From NCBI RefSeq assembly GCF_900290235.1, contig NZ_OLMK01000076.1, positions 1 to 64,000 on the forward strand: a stretch of DNA of 64,000 bases. Direction: 5' to 3'. This DNA comes from Streptomyces sp. MA5143a. GTDB taxonomy: Bacteria > Actinomycetota > Actinomycetes > Streptomycetales > Streptomycetaceae. Below the pieces are notes generated by a model, which was given only the letters and a program-made list of their open reading frames with translations, was not told the origin of the DNA and made no database searches. The translations under genes were made by a program, and so were the position numbers. Shown here one piece after another: positions 1 through 7,840 of this stretch (its first letter is position 1; the number at the start of each line of letters is the position of its first letter).

Positions 1-188
1 CCTCCGCTTCGCCTGAGGGCCGCCCGTGTTTCATCCGGAAGACGATAGTGCGCGCGGGGCGGTCGAATGGCTCAAGGGCACGACGGGGATCACGGATGCA
101 CATCGCGGCCGGGGTTGTGACCGGCCACGGACAATCACCTGGGAACATGGGCCCCTGCACGGACGCACGGCGGGAAGGGCGACGGGGG

Positions 189-1451
189 ATGGCACGGGGG
201 ACGAACGACTTCGTACGGGGGCGCACACACCCGGCGCGGGGGACGCGGGGACGGCTGGCGGTCCTCGTCCTGGCGCTGCTCGGTCTCCAGTTGGCGTCGC
301 TGGTGGCCCCGGCGTACGCCTGTGGGTGCGGGGCCATGGTGCCGGACGGGCAGCGCAGTGTGTATGTGAACCGTGAGACGTCCGTGGTGCGCTGGGACGG
401 CCGCGAGGAGCAGATCGTGATGCGTCTGACGGTCGCCGGGGACGCCCGGACGGCCGCGTGGATCATGCCGGTGCCGAATCGGGCGACGGTCGAGCTGGGG
501 GACGCGGCCCTCTTCGACCGGCTCGCCGAGGAGACGGCGCCCGAGTACCGCGAGCGGGAGTACTTCTGGCCGCGGTCGGGCGACTGGCCGTTCGACGCGT
601 TCGAGGAGGACGGCTCGGCGGGGGCGGCGCCCGGCGACGGCGCGGTGGACGTCGTCGGCCGGGAGCGGCTCGGCCCGTTCGACGTGGCCCGGCTGACCGC
701 GACGGACTCCGGGGCCCTCGGCGACTGGCTCGACGACAACGGCTTCGAGCTGCCCGACCGCCTGGAGACCGCGCTGGAGCCGTACGTCCGCCAGAAGTGG
801 GAGTACGTGGCGATCAGGCTGGCGCCACAGGAGGCGGCCGGGGACGTCCCACTCGGCGGCACCCTCGACCCGCTGCACCTCACCTTCGCCAGTGACACGC
901 CGGTGTACCCGATGCGGCTGTCGAAGCTCGCCACCACCCCGCAGGCCCTCGACCTGTACGTCCTCGCCGGGCACCGGATGGAGCCGGGCTCGGCGATCGG
1001 CGGGGAGGAGCCGCGGGTCACCTTCGCGGGCCGGATCGGCGCGCCCGGCGGTCCGCTCGGCGAGCTCGCCGCCGGTGGCACGGACTTCCTGACCGCCGTC
1101 GAGCAGAACTTCCCCCAGCCGTCGCGGATCTCCGGCGATCACACGCTCCGGCGGGCGGCGGCCGACGACCCCTATCGAAAGGTCATCTACGTGGACGAGA
1201 TGTGGACCGTGGGCGGCATCCCCGGCTGGCTGTTCACCTTCGGGCTCGGCATCGCCGTGCTCGCGATCAAGGCGGTGGCCGTCGCGATCGTGCTCCGCCG
1301 CAACGCCCGCAAGCAGCCGCCGCTGCCCCCGATGGCGCCGGGCCCGTGGGTCCCGCCGGGCGGCCCGCACGCCGGATACCCGCACGGCGCCCCCGTGCCG
1401 CCGGCCGCTCCCGCGCCGCCGTCGGACCACAAGCCCGGTCCGGGCGCCTGA
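189..1451 (+). CDS. DUF2330 secreted/membrane-anchored protein
   Basis: A 420-residue protein of the DUF2330 family, of unknown function. The start at 189 gives an arginine-rich N-terminus followed by a hydrophobic signal segment (about residues 23-45, ending VAPAYACGCG); longer upstream reading would bury it. The mature part begins with a CGCG cysteine pair and a long soluble domain containing the family's AAWIMPVP segment. Near the C-terminus a single membrane helix (around GWLFTFGLGIAVLAIKAVAV) is followed by a basic stop and a Pro/Gly-rich tail. The topology therefore looks like an extracytoplasmic domain tethered to the membrane. It sits alone upstream of the methyltransferase gene. The family call is firm; no biochemical role can be read from the sequence. 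Confidence 0.82.
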   Translation: MARGTNDFVRGRTHPARGTRGRLAVLVLALLGLQLASLVAPAYACGCGAMVPDGQRSVYVNRETSVVRWDGREEQIVMRLTVAGDARTAAWIMPVPNRATVELGDAALFDRLAEETAPEYREREYFWPRSGDWPFDAFEEDGSAGAAPGDGAVDVVGRERLGPFDVARLTATDSGALGDWLDDNGFELPDRLETALEPYVRQKWEYVAIRLAPQEAAGDVPLGGTLDPLHLTFASDTPVYPMRLSKLATTPQALDLYVLAGHRMEPGSAIGGEEPRVTFAGRIGAPGGPLGELAAGGTDFLTAVEQNFPQPSRISGDHTLRRAAADDPYRKVIYVDEMWTVGGIPGWLFTFGLGIAVLAIKAVAVAIVLRRNARKQPPLPPMAPGPWVPPGGPHAGYPHGAPVPPAAPAPPSDHKPGPGA

Positions 1452-1524
1452 CTCCGAACGACCGAAACACGCACGCGAAACGCCTGACAGCGAAGGGACC
1501 TGCGCCTACCATTCGTTAGCGCAA

Positions 1525-1545
1525 CTAGTTAGCCGATCTAACTAG
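1525..1545. promoter_or_regulatory. perfect inverted repeat, candidate operator
   Basis: CTAGTTAG-N5-CTAACTAG is an 8-bp perfect inverted repeat with a 5-bp spacer, 22 bases before the methyltransferase start. It is AT-rich in GC-rich surroundings and flanked by a further GTTAGC copy at 1515. Size and position suit a dimeric MarR- or TetR-type repressor; no such regulator gene is adjacent. Confidence 0.6.
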
Positions 1546-1567
1546 CTATCGGAAAGGGCGCAGGTCC

Positions 1568-2239
1568 ATGAGCAGCTCGCAGACGTGGGACGACGTCGAC
1601 ACCTACTTCACGACCCACCTCTCCCCCGACGACGCGGCCCTGGAGGCCGCGCTGCGCGACAGCGAGGCCAACGAGCTCCCGCACATCAACGTCGCCGCCA
1701 ACCAGGGCAAGCTGCTCCAGCTCCTCGCCCTCGTCCAGGGCGCCCGGCGCATCCTGGAGATCGGCACGCTCGGCGGCTACAGCACGATCTGGCTGGCCCG
1801 CGCGCTGCCCGCCGACGGCAGGCTGATCTCCCTGGAGTACAGCCCCGAGTACGCGGAGGTCGCCTGCCGCAACATCGCGCGCGCCGGGCTGGACCCGCTC
1901 GTCGAGGTACGGGTCGGCGCGGCCCTGGACTCGCTGCCCAGGCTGGCCGACGAGAACCCCGAACCGTTCGACCTGGTCTTCATCGACGCCGACAAGGCCA
2001 ACAACCCGCACTACGTCGAGTGGGCGCTGCGCCTGACCCGCGCCGGCAGTCTGATCATCGTCGACAACGTCGTACGGGGCGGCCGCGTCGCCGACGCCGA
2101 CAGCACCGAACCGGACGTCGTCGGCACCCGCGCCGCCATCGAACTCATCGCCGGCCACCCGAAGCTGGACGGCACGGCCATCCAGACCGTCGGCACCAAG
2201 GGCTACGACGGGTTCGCGCTGGCCCGGGTCGTGGACTGA
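1568..2239 (+). CDS. SAM-dependent O-methyltransferase (catechol/caffeoyl-CoA type)
   Basis: A 223-residue class I methyltransferase of the metal-dependent small-molecule O-methyltransferase family. The SAM-binding motif I is ILEIGTLGGYST (about residues 62-73), the acidic ribose contact lies in LISLEYSPEY, and the metal-binding segment LVFIDADKANN plus IIVDNVV supply the expected aspartates and asparagine. The ATG at 1568 follows an AAAGGG ribosome site and the full family length is present. The substrate is not predictable, though catechol- or flavonoid-like phenols are typical for the family. The palindrome directly upstream suggests inducible control. It converges on the FHA gene downstream across a hairpin. 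Confidence 0.9.
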   Translation: MSSSQTWDDVDTYFTTHLSPDDAALEAALRDSEANELPHINVAANQGKLLQLLALVQGARRILEIGTLGGYSTIWLARALPADGRLISLEYSPEYAEVACRNIARAGLDPLVEVRVGAALDSLPRLADENPEPFDLVFIDADKANNPHYVEWALRLTRAGSLIIVDNVVRGGRVADADSTEPDVVGTRAAIELIAGHPKLDGTAIQTVGTKGYDGFALARVVD

Positions 2240-2240
2240 C

Positions 2241-2278
2241 CCGAGGACGGCGGGGCCGGGGCCGGGCGCCGTCCTCGG
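2241..2278. terminator. bidirectional terminator hairpin
   Basis: Perfect 12-bp stem CCGAGGACGGCG / CGCCGTCCTCGG with a 14-nt loop, placed exactly between the convergent methyltransferase and FHA genes. Confidence 0.65.
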
Positions 2279-2286
2279 GGGCGGGC

Positions 2287-2682
2287 TCAGAGCTCGTGGT
2301 AGAAGCCCACGTTGACGCTGCGCGGGCCCGTGCGGTCGACGATGACGAGCTCGCCGGAGCCGTTGTGCGGGAGCTTCGCGGTGCCGCCGTACGGCAGCGG
2401 CTGCGGCGGGTGGCCCTGGAGGGCCAGGCGGACCTCGGAGGAGGGCTCGGCGTGCGTACCGCGCAGCCAGGTCACCTGCCAGGTGCCGTCGGGGCCGCAG
2501 AGGAACTCCAGGTGCACACGGGAGACGAACAGCCAGTCGTCCGGGGTCGCGAGACGGCACACCGCCCGGTCCCGGCCCACCCGGAGCACGGCGCCCGGCT
2601 CGCTGGGCGCGTCGGCCATCTGCATGCCGGCCGTCGCCCCGGCGTCCGCCTCGGACACCGAGGCCATGGTGAGTTCGAGCAC
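2287..2682 (-). CDS. small FHA-domain-like protein
   Basis: A 131-residue soluble protein. The GTG start at 2682 is preceded by TAGGAG with a 7-base gap. Residues about 33-60 contain the forkhead-associated core: LRVGRD, then VSRVHLEF, matching the family's Gly-Arg and Ser-Arg-x-x-His phosphothreonine-binding signature. The rest is consistent with a minimal FHA beta-sandwich, without other domains. FHA domains bind phosphothreonine peptides made by Ser/Thr kinases; the partner here is unknown. It is divergently arranged with the DUF1992 gene. The domain call rests on the two motifs, so moderate confidence. Confidence 0.65.
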   Translation of the reverse strand: MLELTMASVSEADAGATAGMQMADAPSEPGAVLRVGRDRAVCRLATPDDWLFVSRVHLEFLCGPDGTWQVTWLRGTHAEPSSEVRLALQGHPPQPLPYGGTAKLPHNGSGELVIVDRTGPRSVNVGFYHEL

Positions 2683-2800
2683 GTACCGCTCCTAACGGGT
2701 CAAACTCCGATTGTCGCTGGACACGGCGCGCTCGACGCACCGCCGCCGCATGATAAATCGCCGGATCGTCCGCTTGTGCGGGGTCCGGCACAATGGACGC

Positions 2801-3205
2801 ATGACCGAGCGAAAGCCACCGGGTGTCAGCTTCGAGTCCTTCGTCGACAAACAGATCCGCGACGCGGAGGCGCGCGGCGATTTCTCCCACCTCCCCGGAG
2901 CGGGGCGACCGCTCGACGGGGACGACACGACGTACGACGAACTGTGGTGGATCAGGCGGAAGATGGCCCGTGAGGGGCTGTCGGTGCTGCCGCCCGCGCT
3001 GGAGTTGCGCAAGGAGGCGGAGGACGCGCTGGCCGCCGCGTCACGGGCCCCGTCCGAGCGGGCCGTACGGAAGATCATCACCGAGGTGAACGTGAAGATC
3101 CGCGCCATGATGTTCCGCCCGCCGCCTGGACCGCCGCTGGGGCTGAAGCCGTACGACGTCGAGGCGATCGTCGAGGAGTGGCGGGCGGCCCGACAGAACC
3201 GTTGA
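2801..3205 (+). CDS. DUF1992 (DnaJ-homologue C28 conserved region) protein
   Basis: A 134-residue protein of the DUF1992 family. Characteristic elements are an N-terminal FESFVDKQIRDAEARGDFSHLPGAGRPL segment (residues about 10-37), which reads as a D/E-rich helix followed by the L-PGxGKPL-type turn, and a C-terminal helix ending VEAIVEEWR. The function is unknown; the domain is also found in animal DNAJC28 without the J domain. The ATG at 2801 lacks a clear ribosome site, but CACAAT lies exactly 6 bases upstream, so a leaderless message is possible. Terminated by the hairpin at 3249-3286. Confidence 0.85.
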   Translation: MTERKPPGVSFESFVDKQIRDAEARGDFSHLPGAGRPLDGDDTTYDELWWIRRKMAREGLSVLPPALELRKEAEDALAAASRAPSERAVRKIITEVNVKIRAMMFRPPPGPPLGLKPYDVEAIVEEWRAARQNR

Positions 3206-3248
3206 CGTCCTCGGGCGCGGACACGGGGCGGCCGCGCCGCGCACGCGG

Positions 3249-3286
3249 GAGGCCGCGTCCCCGGGCACGACCGGGGGCGCGGCCTC
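3249..3286. terminator. bidirectional terminator hairpin
   Basis: A 16-bp stem (GAGGCCGCG[T]CCCCGG with one G-T wobble) and a 6-nt loop, between the convergent DUF1992 gene and the gene ending at 3330. Just downstream the 13-mer TTCAGGGGCGCCG occurs twice in direct orientation. Confidence 0.65.
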
Positions 3287-3329
3287 GTTCAGGGGCGCCG
3301 CTTCAGGGGCGCCGTCGCAAGCGGAGCGG

Positions 3330-3947
3330 TTACAGGCGGAGCAGTCGTTCGGTGAGTTCGCGGTAGTCGCGCAGGGCCAGCCTCAGTTGCTCCGTGTCGG
3401 AGGAGGAGGCGCGCTCCTCGCCGGCCGTCTGCCAGCTGGCGCGCAGCGTGCGGCGCCGCTGGTTGACCGCGTCGGTGAAGCGGGAGGCCGCCTCCTCCAG
3501 GACGTGGTCGGCCTCCTCCACGGAGGTCCGGGGCCCGTCGACGAAGCCGCCGACCGCGTGCTGCAACCGCAGACTGAGCTTGTCGGTCTCCTCGTTCGGC
3601 AGCAGATGCCCGCCGGAGCCGGCGGCGGCACCGGTCGCCCGGCCCTCGGAACGTCCCTCGGTACGACCCCCGGTACGGCCTGCGGTAGGCCCCTCGGCCG
3701 CGTCCTCGCCCTCGTGACCCGCCACGAGCGGGGACCGGGCGTCCTCGGCGCCGGTGGCGCCCATGGTGTCGTTGGGGCCGGTGGTGCGGGTGGTATGGGT
3801 GGTGCGGGTGGGGTCCACGGTGCCCTTGGTGATGCCGGAGCCGCTGGTTCCGGTGGCGCCCGTGGTGTAGGCGGTGCCGGTGGCCGCGGGGCGCTGCTCG
3901 CGCCGCCCTCGGGTGTTGCCGTCACCTGTCGTCGTGTTCTCGGTCAT
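3330..3947 (-). CDS. low-complexity protein with C-terminal FVD-PR-EAD domain
   Basis: A 205-residue protein, function unknown. The ATG at 3947 has GGAG nine bases upstream, and lies 5 bases after the stop of the preceding gene, indicating translational coupling. Residues 1-110 are Thr/Gly/Arg-rich and probably disordered, with short repeats of TTG, RT and EGR. Residues about 110-205 form a predicted helical domain starting LSLRLQHAVGGFVDGPRTSVEEADHVL. The same FVD-x-PR-x-x-V-x-EAD pattern occurs in the upstream partner protein, so the two are likely related parts of one unit. Neither an enzymatic motif nor a membrane segment is visible. Confidence 0.6.
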   Translation of the reverse strand: MTENTTTGDGNTRGRREQRPAATGTAYTTGATGTSGSGITKGTVDPTRTTHTTRTTGPNDTMGATGAEDARSPLVAGHEGEDAAEGPTAGRTGGRTEGRSEGRATGAAAGSGGHLLPNEETDKLSLRLQHAVGGFVDGPRTSVEEADHVLEEAASRFTDAVNQRRRTLRASWQTAGEERASSSDTEQLRLALRDYRELTERLLRL

Positions 3948-3952
3948 CCCCC

Positions 3953-4678
3953 TCAACTCCCCTTCGCATGACGCCTGGTCAGGCCCCACGGCAGATGGTG
4001 TCGGCCGTCGGAGCGAGCGGCGGTGGTGGTGGTCGTGCGGCGGCGGTCGGCCGCCGTGCGGTCGGGTTCCGTCCCCGCGTCACGGTCGGCCCGCGTATCG
4101 CGGCGACCGGGCGCCACCAGGTCCTCGAACAGGGCGCGGCCCTCGACCATGGCCTCGCGCAGTTCCTCGGTGCCGGCGCCCGAACGGCCGTCGGCGGTCA
4201 CGGTGTCCGGGGAACCGCCCTGCGCCGCGCGGTGCAGTCGGCGGTAGCCGTGGACATGGTGGGCGTGGTGGACGGAGAGCGCCTCCAGCTGGGTCTCGTA
4301 GCGGCCGCCGTCAGGGAAGCCGCGCGCACCGGCCAGGTCGGCGATCAGCCGGTCCGCCTCGACGACCGCCTCGCGCGGCGAGTCGACGAAGCGTTCCTGG
4401 GCGGCGGCCCAGCGGGCCTCGTACCGTTCACGCTCCGCGCTCGGCAGCGGCCGGCGCTCCAAGTTGCCGTGCCGCTTCACTCGTTCGGCGAGTTCGCGGG
4501 CGGCGGCCCGCTCGTCACCGTCATGGTGGGCCACGGTCCGGTCGTACTCGGGTCCGAAACGCCGCTTCAGCGATCCGCCGCCGTTCGAGGCGCCGCGGGC
4601 GCGCAGGGTCAGGACGGCCGCGAGAACGACCACGACCGCCACGATCACGATCAAAGCGATGATCACGCCTGTGGACAT
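3953..4678 (-). CDS. membrane-anchored protein with FVD-PR-EAD domain
   Basis: A 241-residue protein with one N-terminal membrane helix (residues about 4-26, IIALIVIVAVVVVLAAVLTL), then a charged helical region. The middle holds RWAAAQERFVDSPREAVVEADRLIADLAGARGFP, a motif conserved in actinobacterial proteins of unknown function and repeated in the next gene. The C-terminus is Arg/Thr-rich. Start at 4678 follows GGAAGG. It is first in a two-gene minus-strand unit. Upstream, GTTT-N14-GGGCAA on the minus strand weakly resembles a sigma-B-type stress promoter. Confidence 0.65.
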   Translation of the reverse strand: MSTGVIIALIVIVAVVVVLAAVLTLRARGASNGGGSLKRRFGPEYDRTVAHHDGDERAAARELAERVKRHGNLERRPLPSAERERYEARWAAAQERFVDSPREAVVEADRLIADLAGARGFPDGGRYETQLEALSVHHAHHVHGYRRLHRAAQGGSPDTVTADGRSGAGTEELREAMVEGRALFEDLVAPGRRDTRADRDAGTEPDRTAADRRRTTTTTAARSDGRHHLPWGLTRRHAKGS

Positions 4679-4961
4679 GGATGCCTTCCAGATTCGTCGG
4701 CCCAGGGCTTCTCGGCTCGGCGGGCCGTCTCTCGCACCGGGTTGCCCGAACCGTTTCGTTCAAACGGCGACGACGGGCGGGCGAGAGAGGCGATGGCGCC
4801 CGGCGCGGCCCCGGGGCGTCTGAAGTGGCCCCGGGCAGAACACCGTTGACCACGGACCGGCACAGCGTCCGCCGCCCGGCACTCGCCCGCCCCGTGAAGT
4901 CAGTGCCCGGCGCCGTGAAACCCGCTCGCGTCCGCCTCACCCGATCACCGACAATCCCGCC

Positions 4962-5492
4962 ATGGCCTCCACGACGACCGCCTGGTCCATAGCCCCCGAA
5001 CCGTTCGACTCGCCCGTCGCGGCAGCGCTCTGGCGGGCGTACTACACGGAGGTCAGCGACCGCTGGTACCTGCTGCACGAGGGCCGCGCCACCGACCCCG
5101 ACGAACTGGAGCGGGAGATCGCGGCGAACACCGGGGACCGGCTCGCGCCGCCGGACGGGGTGCTGCTGGTGGCGCGGTACGCCGGCGAACCGGTCGGCAC
5201 GGCGGGCGTCCGGCTGATGGACGCGGACACGGCGGAACTCAAGCGGGTGTTCCTCCGTACGGACGCCCGCGGCAAGGGCGGCGCCGCGCTGCTCGTGACG
5301 GCGGCCGAGGACCGGGCCCGGCTCCTCGGCGCGGAGCGGATCGTGCTCGACACCCGCGCCGACCTCGTCGAGGCCCGCGCGCTGTACGCACGGCTCGGCT
5401 ACGAGGAGGGCGAGCCGCACAACGACGACCCGTACGCGGACCACTGGTTCACGAAGAGACTGGCGCGGCCGGCGGCTCCGACGGGCGGGTGA
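4962..5492 (+). CDS. GNAT family N-acetyltransferase
   Basis: A 176-residue GNAT acetyltransferase. The acetyl-CoA pyrophosphate loop is LRTDARGKGGAALLV (Q/R-x-x-G-x-G/A type) at about residues 97-111, preceded by the beta4 strand AELKRVFL and followed by EARALYARLGYEE, the usual C-terminal helix. Single domain, cytosolic; substrate unknown. No ribosome site is visible, but GACAAT sits exactly 6 bases before the ATG. Its 3' end overlaps the convergent MFS gene by 44 bases, so the two transcripts are antisense there. Confidence 0.85.
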   Translation: MASTTTAWSIAPEPFDSPVAAALWRAYYTEVSDRWYLLHEGRATDPDELEREIAANTGDRLAPPDGVLLVARYAGEPVGTAGVRLMDADTAELKRVFLRTDARGKGGAALLVTAAEDRARLLGAERIVLDTRADLVEARALYARLGYEEGEPHNDDPYADHWFTKRLARPAAPTGG

Positions 5493-7617
5493 CCGGCCGT
5501 TCGTCGTGCGGACGCTCGGCGTCCGAGCCGCACATCTCGTCGGTGAGCTCCTCGACCAGACGGACCAGATCGGTCGGCCGGTCGGGTCCCCACCAGTCGC
5601 CCAGCAGCTCCGCCAGTGACTCCTCACGGGCCTTGGCGAGCCGGTCGGCGGCCGCGCGCCCGGTACCGGTCAGCACCAGGTCGAGCCCCTCACGGCGGGC
5701 GAGCCGGCGCTCCTCGACCTGCCGCGACGCGGCCATGATCACATCCAGTGGCACGGTAGTGCGCTCGGCGAGAACGGCGGGTTCGACCCAGCCGTACCTC
5801 CGGATCCGCAGCAGCAGCCAGCTCGCGGCGGGCTCCAGGTCGTAACCGGCCCGCGCGGTGATCGTCCGGTAGATCTCCCGTCGGCCCTCCCGCGACCCGA
5901 GCAGGGACAGCGCCCGCCACACCTCGTCGTACGACGACCGCTCGACGGGGTTGCTGGCGAAGGTCTCTGTGCCGTCGGGGGCCGTCACCGAGGCGCGCAG
6001 CCGGTCCTCGCGCAGGAACCAGGCGAGGACGAAGCCGAGGAGGGCGACGGGGGCCGCGTAGACGAAGACGTCGGTGATGGCCTCGGCGTAGGCGTCGAGC
6101 GCGGCGGGACGCAGCGAGGACGGCAGCGCGGCGATCTCCCGCGGGTCCGCCTTCAGCCCGTCCACGCTGACGCCGGCCGGCAGCCGGGCACCGTCCAGGG
6201 CGCTCGCCAGCTTGTCCCCGAGGTGCCCCGCGAAGACCGTGCCGAAGACGGCCACCCCGAACGCGGCCCCGATGGACCGGAAGAAGGTCGCGCCGGAGGT
6301 GGCGACGCCCAGGTCCTCGTACGGGACGGCGTTCTGCACGATCAGCACGAGCACCTGCATGACGAGGCCGAGGCCGAGCCCGAAGACGAAGAGGTACGCG
6401 CTCATCTCGCCGTCGCCGCTGTGCGCGTCCAGCTGGTGCAGGAGCAGCAGGCCGAGCGTCGTCACCGCGGTCCCGGCGACGGGGAACACCTTCCAGCGGC
6501 CCGTACGGCTGACGATCTGCCCGGACACCGTCGACGACAGCAGCAGACCGAACACCATCGGCAGCATGTGCACACCGGACATGGTCGGCGACACACCGCG
6601 CACGACCTGGAGGAACGTCGGCAGATAGGTCATCGCCCCGAACATCGCGAAGCCGATGATGAAGCTGATCACGGCGGAGAGGGTGAAGGTGCGGACGCGG
6701 AAGAGCTTCAGGGGCAGCACGGGTTCGGCCGCCCGCCGCTCCACGGCCACGAAGACCACGGCGAGCGCCACGCCCAGTACGGCGAGACCGATGATCTGCG
6801 GCGAGCTCCAGTCCCAGGTCGTACCGCCGAGGGAGGCGACGAGGACCAGGCAGGTGGCGACGGAGGCGATGAGGAAGGTGCCGAGGTAGTCGATGACGTG
6901 CCGCTCGGCCTTGCGGGGGACGTGCAGGACTGCGGCGATGACGATCAGCGCGACCGCCCCGACCGGCAGATTGACGTAGAACACCCAGCGCCAGCTCAGA
7001 TGCTCGGTGAACAGCCCGCCGAGCAGCGGCCCGAGCACGCTGGTGGCGCCGAACACGGCTCCGAACAGCCCCTGGTAGCGGCCTCGTTCACGCGGCGGGA
7101 CGAGGTCCCCGACGATCGCCATCGACAGGACCATCAACCCGCCGCCGCCCAGGCCCTGGAGCGCCCGGAACCCGATCAACTGCGGCATGTCCTGCGCCAT
7201 TCCGCACAGCGCCGACCCCACGAGGAAGATCCCGATCGCCGTCTGGAACAGCCGCTTGCGGCCGTACTGGTCGCCGAGCTTCCCCCACAGGGGTGTCGCC
7301 GCCGTGGCGGCCAGCATGTACGCGGTGACGACCCACGACAGATGCTCCAGGCCGCCCAGATCGCTCACGATCGTCGGCAGCGCCGTCGACACGATCGTCT
7401 GGTCCAGCGCGGCCAGCAGCATCCCGAGCAGCAGGGCCCCGATGGACACCATGACCCCACCGGGCACATGCTCGGCGGCCCCCGCGGCACGACGTGCACC
7501 GGCGGGGTCCGACGCCACCGCGCTCCCCGTCGGATCTCCCGCCGTGGGCCCCGCCCCGCGCCCCGCCTCGTGCCCCGCCGGGCGGCCGCCGTCGTCGTGC
7601 GCGGTGTCGTCGGTCAT
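5449..7617 (-). CDS. DHA2/EmrB-type MFS drug exporter with C-terminal winged-helix domain
   Basis: A 722-residue protein. The ATG at 7617 follows GGGAGG. After a disordered acidic N-terminus come 14 predicted membrane segments with the MFS signature motif GKLGDQYGRKRLF and the motif C-like GPLLGGLFTEHLSWRW, typical of the 14-TM DHA2 proton-coupled multidrug family. From about residue 560 to the end the protein is soluble: it has helices and a segment (PLDVIMAASRQVEERRLARREGLDLVLTGTGR) resembling a MarR-like winged-helix region. This extra tail is known in some actinobacterial exporters but is absent from ordinary DHA2 proteins. It may sense ligand or regulate the transporter. Substrate unknown. 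Confidence 0.85.
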   Translation of the reverse strand: MTDDTAHDDGGRPAGHEAGRGAGPTAGDPTGSAVASDPAGARRAAGAAEHVPGGVMVSIGALLLGMLLAALDQTIVSTALPTIVSDLGGLEHLSWVVTAYMLAATAATPLWGKLGDQYGRKRLFQTAIGIFLVGSALCGMAQDMPQLIGFRALQGLGGGGLMVLSMAIVGDLVPPRERGRYQGLFGAVFGATSVLGPLLGGLFTEHLSWRWVFYVNLPVGAVALIVIAAVLHVPRKAERHVIDYLGTFLIASVATCLVLVASLGGTTWDWSSPQIIGLAVLGVALAVVFVAVERRAAEPVLPLKLFRVRTFTLSAVISFIIGFAMFGAMTYLPTFLQVVRGVSPTMSGVHMLPMVFGLLLSSTVSGQIVSRTGRWKVFPVAGTAVTTLGLLLLHQLDAHSGDGEMSAYLFVFGLGLGLVMQVLVLIVQNAVPYEDLGVATSGATFFRSIGAAFGVAVFGTVFAGHLGDKLASALDGARLPAGVSVDGLKADPREIAALPSSLRPAALDAYAEAITDVFVYAAPVALLGFVLAWFLREDRLRASVTAPDGTETFASNPVERSSYDEVWRALSLLGSREGRREIYRTITARAGYDLEPAASWLLLRIRRYGWVEPAVLAERTTVPLDVIMAASRQVEERRLARREGLDLVLTGTGRAAADRLAKAREESLAELLGDWWGPDRPTDLVRLVEELTDEMCGSDAERPHDERPVTRPSEPPAAPVSS

Positions 7618-7840
7618 ACGGACCTCCCGAGGGCTTCCGAGGGCCTCGTACGGCGTCCCCGGTTTCCTCATTCCTCCGGCTCGTTCTCCGGTCGTTCCTC
7701 CGGTGTTCCTTCCATCGTGGGCGGTGTGACCGGTTATGGCCTGTCGAACCACTGCGGCGCCCGTCACTCCTGTGACGATCGGGAGGTTGTGTGACGACGG
7801 TTTGCATAAACTCGGGAGTCTTCACGGGGAGGGACCACAC

